The translations under genes and the position numbers were made by a program. Positions 1 to 5,474 of a DNA stretch of 5,474 bases are shown in pieces. This DNA comes from an uncultured Clostridium sp. Lineage in GTDB: Bacteria; Bacillota; Clostridia; Clostridiales; Clostridiaceae. The number at the start of each line of letters is the position of its first letter. Position 1 is the first letter of the stretch. Location: the NCBI GenBank assembly GCA_934777095.1, contig CAKVNP010000176.1:1-5474 (forward strand). Direction: 5' to 3'. The notes under the pieces are model-generated. The model saw nothing but the letters and a program-made list of their open reading frames with translations. It ran no database searches and was not told the origin of the DNA.

Positions 1-1
1 A

Positions 2-1498
2 GTTAAGGTTTTTCCTAAGGAAAGGGAAAATTTCAAAAAGTTCTATGAAGATATGTCTAAGATGTATATGAAGGTAATAGCTGAAGATCCAGTATTTTTA
101 TCACCAGATACAGTACCAAAAGAAAAGGGGGCAGAGAAGTTTAAAAATCATCCTCTTTGTTATTTAAAATTTCTAAGCTATATGAATATGAGTACTGAAA
201 AGTTATTAAAAAGATATTTTAAGGATCCGGGAGTTTTTAAATTTTTTGATAAATTGACTTCAACTTATTGTTACACCACAGTTAAAGAAACACCAGCTAT
301 CTTATCATCAATAATGTTTGTAGATAATCATTTTGGCGGTAGTTATTATCCAGCTGGATCAACATTGAATTTAATAGGGAAACTTGAAAAGGTAATTGAA
401 GAAAATGGTGGCGAGATGATTTACAATAAAGAAGTTATTCAAATTTTGCAGAAGGACAATAAGGTTTTAGGGATAAGGCTTGCTGATGGGAAAGTAATCA
501 GGTGTTCTAAAATAGTAAATAGCGGCAATGTGTGGGATTTATACAATAAGCTGTTAAAAGGCAGCGCAGATAAGAAAAAAATTAAGTGGGCCAATTCATT
601 GGCGCCAACATATACTTCTGTAATATTATATGCAGTTGTGAGAAAAGAAGCAATTCCTCAGGATACGCTTCCAATAGAAATGCTTATTGGGAATAAAGAT
701 AAAATCGATGAAGGTGAAATTACAGTATATATCTTAAGTATAGATGATAAGAGTATCTGTAATGAGCAATATCATGTAATAGAAGCAATAGGGCCAACGT
801 TTAAGCTATGGCCGACTAGCAGTAATAATTATGCTCAATCAGCTGAATATAAGAAGTTTAAAGAAAAGGAAAAAAATAGGGTGTTAGATACTTTAGAAAA
901 AAGATTTCCAGGCTTTAAAGAAAATTTAGTTTTTGTAGAATTAGCAACACCATGCAGTTTAAAGAGATATGCATTAAAACATAATGGAGCAACTGCTGGA
1001 GTAAAACAGCAATTAGGACAGCATATGCTGAAGAGGCTGCATACCAAAAGTGAAGTAGAAGGATTATATAATTGTGGGGAATCAACTGTTATGGGTACTG
1101 GAACGCCAGCAGTTACTGTATCAGGAATAAGTGCAGCCAATTTAATACTTAGGGATTTAGGTGTAGAAGAATATGAATATGAAGAGCAGATGAAGCAATA
1201 TGTAAATATAGTTAAACCACCATTTATCAGCAGTACAGCTGGAAAAGCTGAAATAGTTAATTTAGCTAATAAGTGTCAGTTCTGTGAAGAACCTAAGTGT
1301 CAAGAGGGATGTCCATATAATGTTCCAATAAGAGATATTAATAGAAGGATAGCAGCAGGAAATATTTATGGCGCAAAAAAGGCAAGAGGAAGTAACCTTA
1401 GCTGTATTTCCTGTAAGGAAAGAAAATGTGAAGAATATTGCATCAGAAATCAATTTGCTGAGCATGTTGAAATATATAAAATAAATAGCAACCTGTAA
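2..1498 (+). CDS. FAD-dependent oxidoreductase, phytoene desaturase/carotenoid isomerase-like, with C-terminal GltD-type double [4Fe-4S] domain (5' partial)
   Basis: The reading frame is open from base 2, so the gene begins upstream of the window. The ATG at 53 is internal, because the preceding codons (VKVFPKERENFKKFYED) read as ordinary protein. The N-terminal Rossmann GxGxxG motif that would bind FAD is therefore not visible. What remains looks like the CrtI/CrtISO-type amine-oxidase superfamily: a YPAGS segment, then an ENGGEMIYNKEV..I segment, then a DGKVIRCSKIVNSGN strand, and near the end the FAD-contacting stretch NCGESTVMGTGTPAVTVSG (about nt 1070-1126). The C-terminus adds two cysteine sets, CX2CX4CX3CP (nt 1274-1312) and CX2CX4CX3C (nt 1403-1441), spaced like the N-terminal iron-sulfur domain of GltD and dihydropyrimidine dehydrogenase. 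That suggests electron transfer between two [4Fe-4S] clusters and the flavin in the cytoplasm. The substrate cannot be inferred, and no carotenoid genes are in view. Confidence 0.85.
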   Translation, partial: VKVFPKERENFKKFYEDMSKMYMKVIAEDPVFLSPDTVPKEKGAEKFKNHPLCYLKFLSYMNMSTEKLLKRYFKDPGVFKFFDKLTSTYCYTTVKETPAILSSIMFVDNHFGGSYYPAGSTLNLIGKLEKVIEENGGEMIYNKEVIQILQKDNKVLGIRLADGKVIRCSKIVNSGNVWDLYNKLLKGSADKKKIKWANSLAPTYTSVILYAVVRKEAIPQDTLPIEMLIGNKDKIDEGEITVYILSIDDKSICNEQYHVIEAIGPTFKLWPTSSNNYAQSAEYKKFKEKEKNRVLDTLEKRFPGFKENLVFVELATPCSLKRYALKHNGATAGVKQQLGQHMLKRLHTKSEVEGLYNCGESTVMGTGTPAVTVSGISAANLILRDLGVEEYEYEEQMKQYVNIVKPPFISSTAGKAEIVNLANKCQFCEEPKCQEGCPYNVPIRDINRRIAAGNIYGAKKARGSNLSCISCKERKCEEYCIRNQFAEHVEIYKINSNL

Positions 1499-1519
1499 AG
1501 GCTGCTATTTATTATTTTA
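1480..1519 (+). terminator. Intrinsic terminator overlapping the oxidoreductase stop codon
   Basis: AATAAATAGCA (1480-1490) pairs perfectly with TGCTATTTATT (1503-1513), and a CC/GG pair extends the stem inside the loop. A T-rich run (ATTTT) follows. The stop codon TAA (1496-1498) lies in the loop, so the last codons of the gene form the left arm. Confidence 0.75.
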
Positions 1520-1571
1520 AGTTCACAAAAGAAGTCGATTTATTTTAGGATATTACTATATAAAAAGCTAG

Positions 1572-1649
1572 ATTATTCTTATTAATGCGATAAAGGCAAA
1601 TGATATACAGGCCCTTAGTTTATTAAATGAAATTAACGAAGTATTCTAA
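1572..1649 (+). pseudogene. Possible remnant of a decayed reading frame in the 1499-1762 gap
   Basis: A 25-codon stretch without a start codon reads IILINAIKAND followed by IQALSLLNEINEVF and a TAA. It looks like the end of an amphipathic helical protein. The same frame is open upstream from about 1521 (VHKRSRFILGYYYIKS) with a single TAG at 1569-1571 between the halves. I do not recognise the family, and in AT-rich DNA such a stretch can arise by chance. The rest of the 264-base gap holds only the operator and promoter candidates listed separately. Confidence 0.2.
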
Positions 1650-1685
1650 GCTAAGTAAATAGCAGTGTTTTTAAATTAGCAACTG

Positions 1686-1715
1686 TTGGTTTACATGTTT
1701 AGAAACTAGTAAATT
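1686..1715 (+). promoter_or_regulatory. Candidate promoter of the XRE-family regulator gene
   Basis: TTGGTT (1686-1691) and TAAATT (1710-1715) are 18 bases apart and would give a start near 1722, about 40 bases before the ATG. The match to sigma-A consensus is moderate, but the operator-like dyad at 1690-1713 falls between the two boxes, which supports the placement. Confidence 0.35.
1690..1713. promoter_or_regulatory. Interrupted dyad, likely operator for the XRE-family regulator
   Basis: The half-site TTTAC, two bases, GTTT is followed after two central bases by AAAC, two bases, GTAAA. All nine paired positions on each side match (TTTAC with GTAAA, GTTT with AAAC); only the two-base gaps and the centre break the symmetry. 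A 24-bp dyad of this kind, about 50 bases before a helix-turn-helix gene and inside the candidate promoter, is a typical autoregulation site. Which protein binds it is inference. Confidence 0.45.
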
Positions 1716-1762
1716 ATTGTGTTTTATTGTAGAATAGCCATAATAAAACATGAGGTGATTAA

Positions 1763-2297
1763 ATGTCGTTTAATGATAAATTAAAAGAATTAAGAAAAGA
1801 AAATAAACTATCACAAGAACAATTAGCTGAGAAATTAAATATTTCAAGACAAGCTATTTCTAAATGGGAGTCTGGCAAAGCTTATCCAGATATAGATAAT
1901 TTAATGTTATTAGCAAAAATATTGGAAGTTTCACTAGATGAGTTATTGATTGATGAAAAAAATAAATATAGTGATGATGTTGAAGAAGAAAATGAGAATA
2001 AAATAGATGCTGATATAAGTTCACATAAAAGTATTTGGGATATAAGATTAAAAGCCAAAGGAAATAATTCGAATCAGAAGGAAGCAGATAACGAAACTAT
2101 CGAGGATATAAAGTTAAATCCTAAATATGATGAGGATGAAGAAGATGATGATGATATATCCATAAATTTAATGGTTGGCGGATTTATTATTGGTACAGCT
2201 ATAGGAACTATTACAGATAATTTTATGTGGGGATCAGCACTGGCGTTTGTTGGCATGGGAATTGGCTATATAATTGAATCATTTATTAAGAAGAAAT

Positions 2298-2299
<2 letters not shown>
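1763..2299 (+). CDS. XRE-family helix-turn-helix regulator with acidic linker and glycine-rich C-terminal membrane segment
   Basis: Residues 1-62 are a textbook Cro/C1-type DNA-binding domain: KLKELRKENKLSQEQLAEKL, then the recognition helix region SRQAISKWESGKAYPDIDNL, and a closing helix LAKILEVSLDELL. A hydrophilic, very acidic linker follows (about 64-132, including DEDEEDDDD at 123-131). Residues 134-174 are hydrophobic and glycine-rich (MVGGFIIGTAIGTI, then WGSALAFVGMGIGYIIESF), suggesting one re-entrant or two short membrane helices before a KKK end. The protein is thus probably a DNA-binding domain tethered to the membrane, sensing an unknown envelope or ligand signal. GAGGTGAT (1752-1759) is the ribosome binding site and fixes the start. 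It has its own terminator and is probably monocistronic and self-regulated through the dyad at 1690-1713. The target genes are unknown. Confidence 0.88.
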
Positions 2300-2623
<324 letters not shown>

Positions 2624-2671
2624 ATAGGGTTATCTATGGTAGTAGTTTAGGTGTTTATGTGAGGTGAGTAG

Positions 2672-3418
2672 ATGAATAAGGAATTAGCAATAATGAATTT
2701 TTCACATATATATGAAAAGCAGAACTTTTATAAACATACGGAGGCTAAATGGATAGACTGCAGTGAAATAAGAGGAACTAATGGATATTGTGATGAAATA
2801 GCTTATAAGGATATAGAGAAAATAGTAAAGAATTATAAGCCTGAAGGAATTCATTTTATTGATTCTGGAAATTATCATTATGCTACGGAATTCTGGATAG
2901 ATAAAATTAAAGAAGATTTTATGCTGATAGTTTTTGATCATCATTCAGATATGACTAAGCCAGCCTTTGGAAGTATTTTATCTTGTGGATCATGGATTAT
3001 GGATGAGCTGGATAAAAATATATTTTTGAAAAAGATAGTAATAATAGGGCTAAGTGAAGAACAAAAAGACAGTATACCCAAGCAGTATATGGACAAGCTT
3101 CAATGTATTTCTGAAAAGGAGTTAATAAAAATTAATACTTGGAAAAAGATTATTAATAATGATAAGAAGCTGCCTGTTTACATCTCAATAGATAAGGATG
3201 TTTTAAATGAAAAAGTAGTAAGTACAACATGGGATCAGGGAAAAATGAGTTTTGCTGAATTAAAGAATATTCTTCATATAATTATTAATAATGAAAATAT
3301 TATAGGAGTGGATATTTGTGGAGAGGATGAGGGCGATAAAATCCAACAGTTGAAAAATAATGACAAGGTTAATACAGAGCTATTAAATTTTTTACTAAAA
3401 GAAGTAAAATTCCACTAA
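2672..3418 (+). CDS. Arginase/ureohydrolase-family protein, short divergent form
   Basis: The protein has 248 residues, against about 300 in arginases and agmatinases. The motifs that hold the two Mn2+ ions are recognisable in order: DSGNYH (residues 64-69, with H69 in place of the GGDH histidine), DHHSD (89-93, matching DAHxD), and SIDKD (172-176, matching SxDxD). WDQGKMSFAEL (187-197) stands where family members have their glycine-rich segment, and GVDICGEDEG (212-221) replaces the usual late VEVNP region. All six metal-ligand positions can thus be filled, so hydrolysis of a guanidino or other C-N bond is plausible. The substrate is not assignable: the DP after SxDxD is missing and the N-terminus is short. 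No signal peptide is seen, so it should be cytoplasmic. GAGGTGAG (2661-2668) just before the ATG supports the start. No amino-acid catabolism gene is adjacent. Confidence 0.8.
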   Translation: MNKELAIMNFSHIYEKQNFYKHTEAKWIDCSEIRGTNGYCDEIAYKDIEKIVKNYKPEGIHFIDSGNYHYATEFWIDKIKEDFMLIVFDHHSDMTKPAFGSILSCGSWIMDELDKNIFLKKIVIIGLSEEQKDSIPKQYMDKLQCISEKELIKINTWKKIINNDKKLPVYISIDKDVLNEKVVSTTWDQGKMSFAELKNILHIIINNENIIGVDICGEDEGDKIQQLKNNDKVNTELLNFLLKEVKFH

Positions 3419-3468
3419 TTAAAGGAATAATAGAACTTACTCTAGCATTAATCTTATTATTTAATCCA

Positions 3469-3497
3469 TTTACAAAGAAGATAAAAAGATATAAAAT
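3469..3497 (+). promoter_or_regulatory. Sigma-A-type promoter for the 31-codon ORF
   Basis: TTTACA (3469-3474) and TAAAAT (3492-3497) are exactly 17 bases apart, with an AT-rich spacer. Transcription would start near 3504, about 30 bases before the ATG at 3533. The preceding 3419-3468 contains only a weak all-AT inverted repeat (AATAATA near 3426 with TATTATT near 3455) and no clear terminator for the arginase-like gene. Confidence 0.6.
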
Positions 3498-3532
3498 ATA
3501 AAGTATATAGTAAAAAGAAAGGAGGCAATAAA

Positions 3533-3628
3533 ATGAATGGTTTAGGGTATACACCTTGCTTAAGCAGCAGTGCTTGTTCAAAAACAGCAGTTTTAGAACA
3601 GATACAGGACTACTGCGCCCATTTTTAG
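3533..3628 (+). CDS. 31-residue cysteine-containing peptide, possible leader peptide of the MFS gene
   Basis: I do not recognise this peptide. It begins MNGLGYTPC, has a serine-rich centre and ends YCAHF; cysteines are at 9, 15 and 28. It has no signal peptide, double-glycine leader, membrane segment or arginine. Expression signals are unusually good for so short an ORF: a 17-spaced promoter (3469-3497) and AAAGGAGG (3518-3525) seven bases before the ATG. An in-frame TAA at 3482 shows it is not the tail of a longer protein. Its codons are also packed with hairpins, and its last codons (from Q25) form the left arm of the 3605-3674 stem. A terminator follows, then an MFS transporter with no clear promoter of its own. 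This fits a translated leader controlling the transporter. An independent small peptide, a 5' gene stub, or a structured RNA with a chance ORF remain possible. Confidence 0.5.
   Translation: MNGLGYTPCLSSSACSKTAVLEQIQDYCAHF
3562..3600 (+). other. Two adjacent hairpins inside the 31-codon ORF
   Basis: AAGCA (3562-3566) pairs with TGCTT (3571-3575) around GCAG. Immediately after, TGTTC (3575-3579) and AAAAC (3581-3585) pair with GTTTT (3590-3594) and GAACA (3596-3600) around an AGCA tetraloop, with one A-A mismatch. They share base 3575, so both form nearly complete. The second is a 10-pair stem. Confidence 0.5.
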
Positions 3629-3674
3629 GGGATCCATTCATTATATTGTCTTTTTAAATAAGCAGTAGCTCCTG
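3605..3674 (+). promoter_or_regulatory. Long-range stem joining the end of the 31-codon ORF to the terminator
   Basis: CAGGA plus CTACTGC (3605-3616) pairs over 12 bases with GCAGTAG, one bulged C, and TCCTG (3662-3674). This is stronger and more GC-rich than anything nearby. The 45-base loop contains the ORF stop codon (3626-3628). A ribosome reading or stopping at the last codons would open this stem, so its formation should depend on translation. The stem abuts the terminator hairpin at 3675 without a gap. Confidence 0.5.
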
Positions 3675-3722
3675 AAAGAACATATGAAATATATCTTAAA
3701 AGATATAGCATATGTTCTTTTT
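3675..3722 (+). terminator. Strong intrinsic terminator between the 31-codon ORF and the MFS gene
   Basis: AAAGAACATATG (3675-3686) pairs perfectly with CATATGTTCTTT (3709-3720), and TATATCT (3690-3696) with AGATATA (3701-3707) extends the stem. The 3' side ends in TTCTTTTTG. An in-frame ATG (3684) lies in the left arm, which is why the MFS gene should not be started there. The length and perfect pairing make this the most convincing hairpin in the window. Confidence 0.75.
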
Positions 3723-3761
3723 GTATATAAAAAAATATATAAAAATTATAGGAGTAATGTT

Positions 3762-4964
3762 ATGAGAAATATATTAGATGTGAAATTATGTGTTAATCAG
3801 CAGCAAGAAAATAAGATAATAAGAAATATAAAGATAGATTATGTTTATTCTTTTATGAGGAATTTTGATATATCCAGCGCTATTTGGGTATTATATATGG
3901 TTTATAAAGGACTTCCTTTATGGCAGGTAGGAATTGTTGAAGGAATATTTCATTTAGCAAGCTTTTTATTTGAAGTACCTTCAGGTGCTATTGCAGATTT
4001 ATTCGGTAGGAAAAAAACACTTATTGCAGGGAGAATCTGCAGCGCATTGTCAGCAATCGTACTTTTATTTTCTAATAGTGTGATTCATTTTTCAATTGGT
4101 TTTATTATTTCTGCTTTGAGCTATAATTTAAATTCTGGGTCAGAAGAAGCCTTAGTTTATGATAGTTTAAAGGTAGACGAATCTGAAGATAAATATTTAA
4201 AAGTAAATAGCAGATTAAATATAATAATGGAAGTATCACAAGGAACAGCAACTTTTATCGGGGGAATTTTAGCAGAAAAATCATATGTGTATTGTTATGC
4301 TGCTGTTATATTAATATCATTAATTTCACTTATTCCTTGCTCAATGTTTAAAGAGCCAGCAATAAGATCAGAAAAGAATGAAAGCATTTCATTAATAAGT
4401 CATTTTAAGCTTTGCTATAAAATATTAAGAGAAAATAAAAAAATCTTGAATATATTGTTATATTATCCATTAATATTTACTTTTAATACTGTAGTATTTT
4501 TCTATGGTCAGCAGTATTTTAGCGTTTTAGGCTGCAATAAAATTCAAATTAGTCTAATTATGCTTTTAAGTGGAGCAGGAGGATGCCTTGGAGCATTAAC
4601 CTGTGAAAAGGTAGTTAGGGCATTGGGAGATAATGCAAAATATGCAGCTTCAATGCTTATGGGAATAAGTATATTATTTATTAGTGGAAAGAGTTTGCCT
4701 GTATCAATAATATTTTTTGTAGTAATGAGTTATGCAAATTCACTTTTGTATCCAATACAATCGACATCATTAAATAAACTTATCCCCTCAGCGCAAAGAG
4801 CAACTATTATTTCAATAGATAGTATGATATTTTCTCTATCAATGATTTGTATGTTTCCTATATGCGGATTAATTGCAGATATTTTTACTCTCCATTTAGC
4901 ATTTTGTATGTTAGGGATAACTCAGATAATATTAGTGTTTATCCTATATAAGGGAAATAGATAA
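3762..4964 (+). CDS. MFS efflux-type transporter, 400 residues
   Basis: This is an integral membrane protein of about 12 predicted helices, the usual size for a major facilitator drug/proton antiporter. The loop after helix 2 carries motif A, GAIADLFGRKK (residues 75-85), and a conserved acidic segment SGSEEALVYDSL (125-136) lies near helix 4, as in many MFS drug exporters of Firmicutes. A central cytoplasmic loop (about 195-228) splits the two halves. The second half contains GAGGCLGAL (271-279) and PSAQRATIISIDS (342-354). The frame is open back to ATG 3684, but that codon sits in a terminator stem, while AGGAG (3750-3754) is seven bases before ATG 3762; I therefore start at 3762. Drug or metabolite export is likely, but the substrate is unknown. 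No good promoter lies between the terminator and the gene, so expression may need readthrough from the 3469-3497 promoter. Confidence 0.85.
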   Translation: MRNILDVKLCVNQQQENKIIRNIKIDYVYSFMRNFDISSAIWVLYMVYKGLPLWQVGIVEGIFHLASFLFEVPSGAIADLFGRKKTLIAGRICSALSAIVLLFSNSVIHFSIGFIISALSYNLNSGSEEALVYDSLKVDESEDKYLKVNSRLNIIMEVSQGTATFIGGILAEKSYVYCYAAVILISLISLIPCSMFKEPAIRSEKNESISLISHFKLCYKILRENKKILNILLYYPLIFTFNTVVFFYGQQYFSVLGCNKIQISLIMLLSGAGGCLGALTCEKVVRALGDNAKYAASMLMGISILFISGKSLPVSIIFFVVMSYANSLLYPIQSTSLNKLIPSAQRATIISIDSMIFSLSMICMFPICGLIADIFTLHLAFCMLGITQIILVFILYKGNR

Positions 4965-4966
4965 GT

Positions 4967-4997
4967 AATAAAAACAGCAGAAATGCTGTTTTTTATT
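4967..4997 (+). terminator. Intrinsic terminator after the MFS gene
   Basis: AAAAACAGCA (4970-4979) pairs perfectly with TGCTGTTTTT (4984-4993) around a stable GAAA tetraloop. A T run follows, and the flanks (AAT with ATT after one bulged T) extend the stem. It starts three bases after the stop codon. Confidence 0.85.
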
Positions 4998-5024
4998 GCA
5001 AACAGTATTCCAGTATATTACAAT
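4996..5024 (+). promoter_or_regulatory. Sigma-A-type promoter upstream of the 8-codon ORF and DUF1062 gene
   Basis: TTGCAA (4996-5001) and TACAAT (5019-5024) are 17 bases apart, giving a start near 5031. The -35 box overlaps the tail of the preceding terminator. It would serve the 8-codon ORF and, by continuation, the DUF1062 gene. Confidence 0.55.
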
Positions 5025-5062
5025 TAATTTATGAGACATTTTAAGCAAAGGAGAGATAATTT

Positions 5063-5089
5063 ATGAAAAAACCTTTTATGATTGCATAG
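5063..5089 (+). CDS. 8-residue ORF MKKPFMIA, leader peptide or gene stub
   Basis: A full AAAGGAG (5047-5053) lies nine bases before the ATG, and a well-spaced promoter (4996-5024) stands upstream, so this ORF is probably translated. It ends at TAG after eight codons, at the very base of a 14-pair hairpin. It may be a leader peptide of the attenuator type for the DUF1062 gene, or the first codons of a gene whose body was deleted. The sequence is too short to assign to a family. Confidence 0.35.
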   Translation: MKKPFMIA

Positions 5090-5132
5090 TGAAAGCTATT
5101 GCATATCAATAAAAATGAAATAGCTTTTACTA
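5087..5132 (+). promoter_or_regulatory. Hairpin starting at the stop of the 8-codon ORF
   Basis: The left arm (5087-5100, TAGTGAAAGCTATT) pairs with AATAGCTTTTACTA (5119-5132), 14 pairs with one G-U, around an 18-base loop. No T run follows, so it is not a standard terminator. A competing smaller hairpin pairs TGCATAG (5083-5089) with CTA and TGCA (5096-5103, one bulged T), using the same CTATT. The two folds exclude each other, as in attenuators. The DUF1062 ribosome binding site (5160-5163) is outside both. Confidence 0.45.
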
Positions 5133-5172
5133 ATCCATAAATATAATTAATTAAAGTATGGAGATATAGTAT

Positions 5173-5474
5173 ATGAGCTGTTTAAATAAAAGAAATAATA
5201 GATTTGAAACTAAAGATGAGAAAATTCCAGAGGTAATTAGAAAATGCCCTAAGTGCGGTAAGAAAACTCATTTTATTAATACTAAGAGATTTAGAGTAAA
5301 TGCTAATAAAAATAGAGTAGATGTATGGCTTATTTATCAATGTAGAAAGTGTAAATCAACTTGGAATATGACCATTTATGAAAGAAAAAATCCTAAAAAG
5401 AATTTAGCTGAAGAATATGAAAGATTCCTAGCAAATGATGAAGATCTGGCAAAGGAATATGGTAAAGATAAAGA
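5173..5474 (+). CDS. DUF1062-type zinc-ribbon protein (3' partial)
   Basis: About 100 residues are visible before the window ends. CPKC (cysteines 25 and 28) and CRKC (57 and 60) form a four-cysteine zinc-ribbon pair, separated by a conserved-looking HFINTKRFRVNANKN segment and VDVWLIYQC, then a STWNMTIYER strand. This arrangement matches what I recall of the DUF1062 family, which is common in clostridia and has no established function. A role in nucleic-acid or protein binding is only a guess from the zinc ribbon. From residue 76 the chain becomes helical and charged (LAEEYERFL). GGAG (5160-5163) nine bases before the ATG supports the start. It is probably transcribed from the promoter at 4996-5024, through the 8-codon ORF and hairpin. 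Confidence 0.75.
   Translation, partial: MSCLNKRNNRFETKDEKIPEVIRKCPKCGKKTHFINTKRFRVNANKNRVDVWLIYQCRKCKSTWNMTIYERKNPKKNLAEEYERFLANDEDLAKEYGKDK

Noticed and set aside
835..1465. Complementary-strand ORFs of 101 and 67 codons within the oxidoreductase gene
   Set aside because: They are antisense shadows of a well-supported coding frame, with no ribosome binding site or recognisable protein.
3419..3532. Guanidine (ykkC-type) or other known riboswitch, considered because of the arginase-fold and MFS neighbours
   Set aside because: No ACGR-loop tandem hairpins or other recognisable aptamer core could be found; the region is plain AT-rich promoter DNA.
3369..3641. Complementary-strand ORF beginning MNGSPKNGRSSP, which resembles the NGSPRKNG motif at the start of NADPH-dependent FMN reductases
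   Set aside because: The resemblance covers about 11 residues, the usual preceding beta strand (KILVI type) is missing, no flavodoxin-like sequence follows, there is no good ribosome binding site, and it overlaps the promoter and hairpins of the forward-strand unit.
3684..3761. N-terminal extension of the MFS protein from ATG 3684
   Set aside because: The ATG lies within the left arm of an intrinsic terminator and has no ribosome binding site; ATG 3762 has AGGAG at good spacing.
3580..4980. Eleven-base AAAAACAGCAG shared by the 31-codon ORF hairpin (3580-3590) and the MFS terminator (4970-4980)
   Set aside because: Short A-rich hairpin arms recur by chance in AT-rich DNA, and the flanking sequences do not match.

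Overview
The window is AT-rich throughout (GC roughly 30% by eye). Its ribosome binding sites are strong (GGAGG/GAGGTG types), its codons favour A/T in third position, and it carries small AT-rich hairpin terminators. The protein families and these features point to a Clostridium-type Firmicute (Clostridium sensu stricto). This is inference; no marker gene is present. Every supported gene lies on the + strand.

Layout. (1) 2-1498: the 3' part of a carotenoid-isomerase/phytoene-desaturase-like FAD oxidoreductase ending in a GltD-type double [4Fe-4S] domain, closed by a terminator that overlaps the stop codon. (2) 1499-1762: a non-coding gap with a possible decayed reading frame and an interrupted dyad that looks like an operator. 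(3) 1763-2299: an XRE-type regulator with an acidic linker and a glycine-rich membrane tail, plus terminator. (4) 2346-2571: a good extended -10 promoter and ribosome binding site driving only the first ~50 residues of a GH1 6-phospho-beta-glucosidase, ending inside a hairpin. (5) 2672-3418: a short, divergent arginase/ureohydrolase-fold protein. (6) 3469-3722: a promoter, a strong ribosome binding site, a 31-codon ORF with three cysteines, and a series of hairpins ending in an intrinsic terminator. (7) 3762-4964: an MFS efflux-type transporter and its terminator. (8) 4996-5132: another promoter, ribosome binding site, 8-codon ORF and hairpin. (9) 5173-5474: the start of a DUF1062-type zinc-ribbon protein, cut by the window end.

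The genes do not form one obvious pathway, since almost every one has its own promoter or terminator. The most striking theme is that three very short ORFs, each with a good promoter and ribosome binding site, end in or just before a hairpin and lie upstream of a full-size gene (arginase-like, MFS, DUF1062). They could be leader-peptide/attenuation devices, small-peptide genes or 5' stubs of deleted genes. The 31-codon ORF ahead of the MFS transporter is the best candidate for something undescribed, because the order promoter, short ORF, hairpins, terminator, efflux pump matches the known logic of drug-responsive attenuators. The GH1 stub is most simply a gene remnant.
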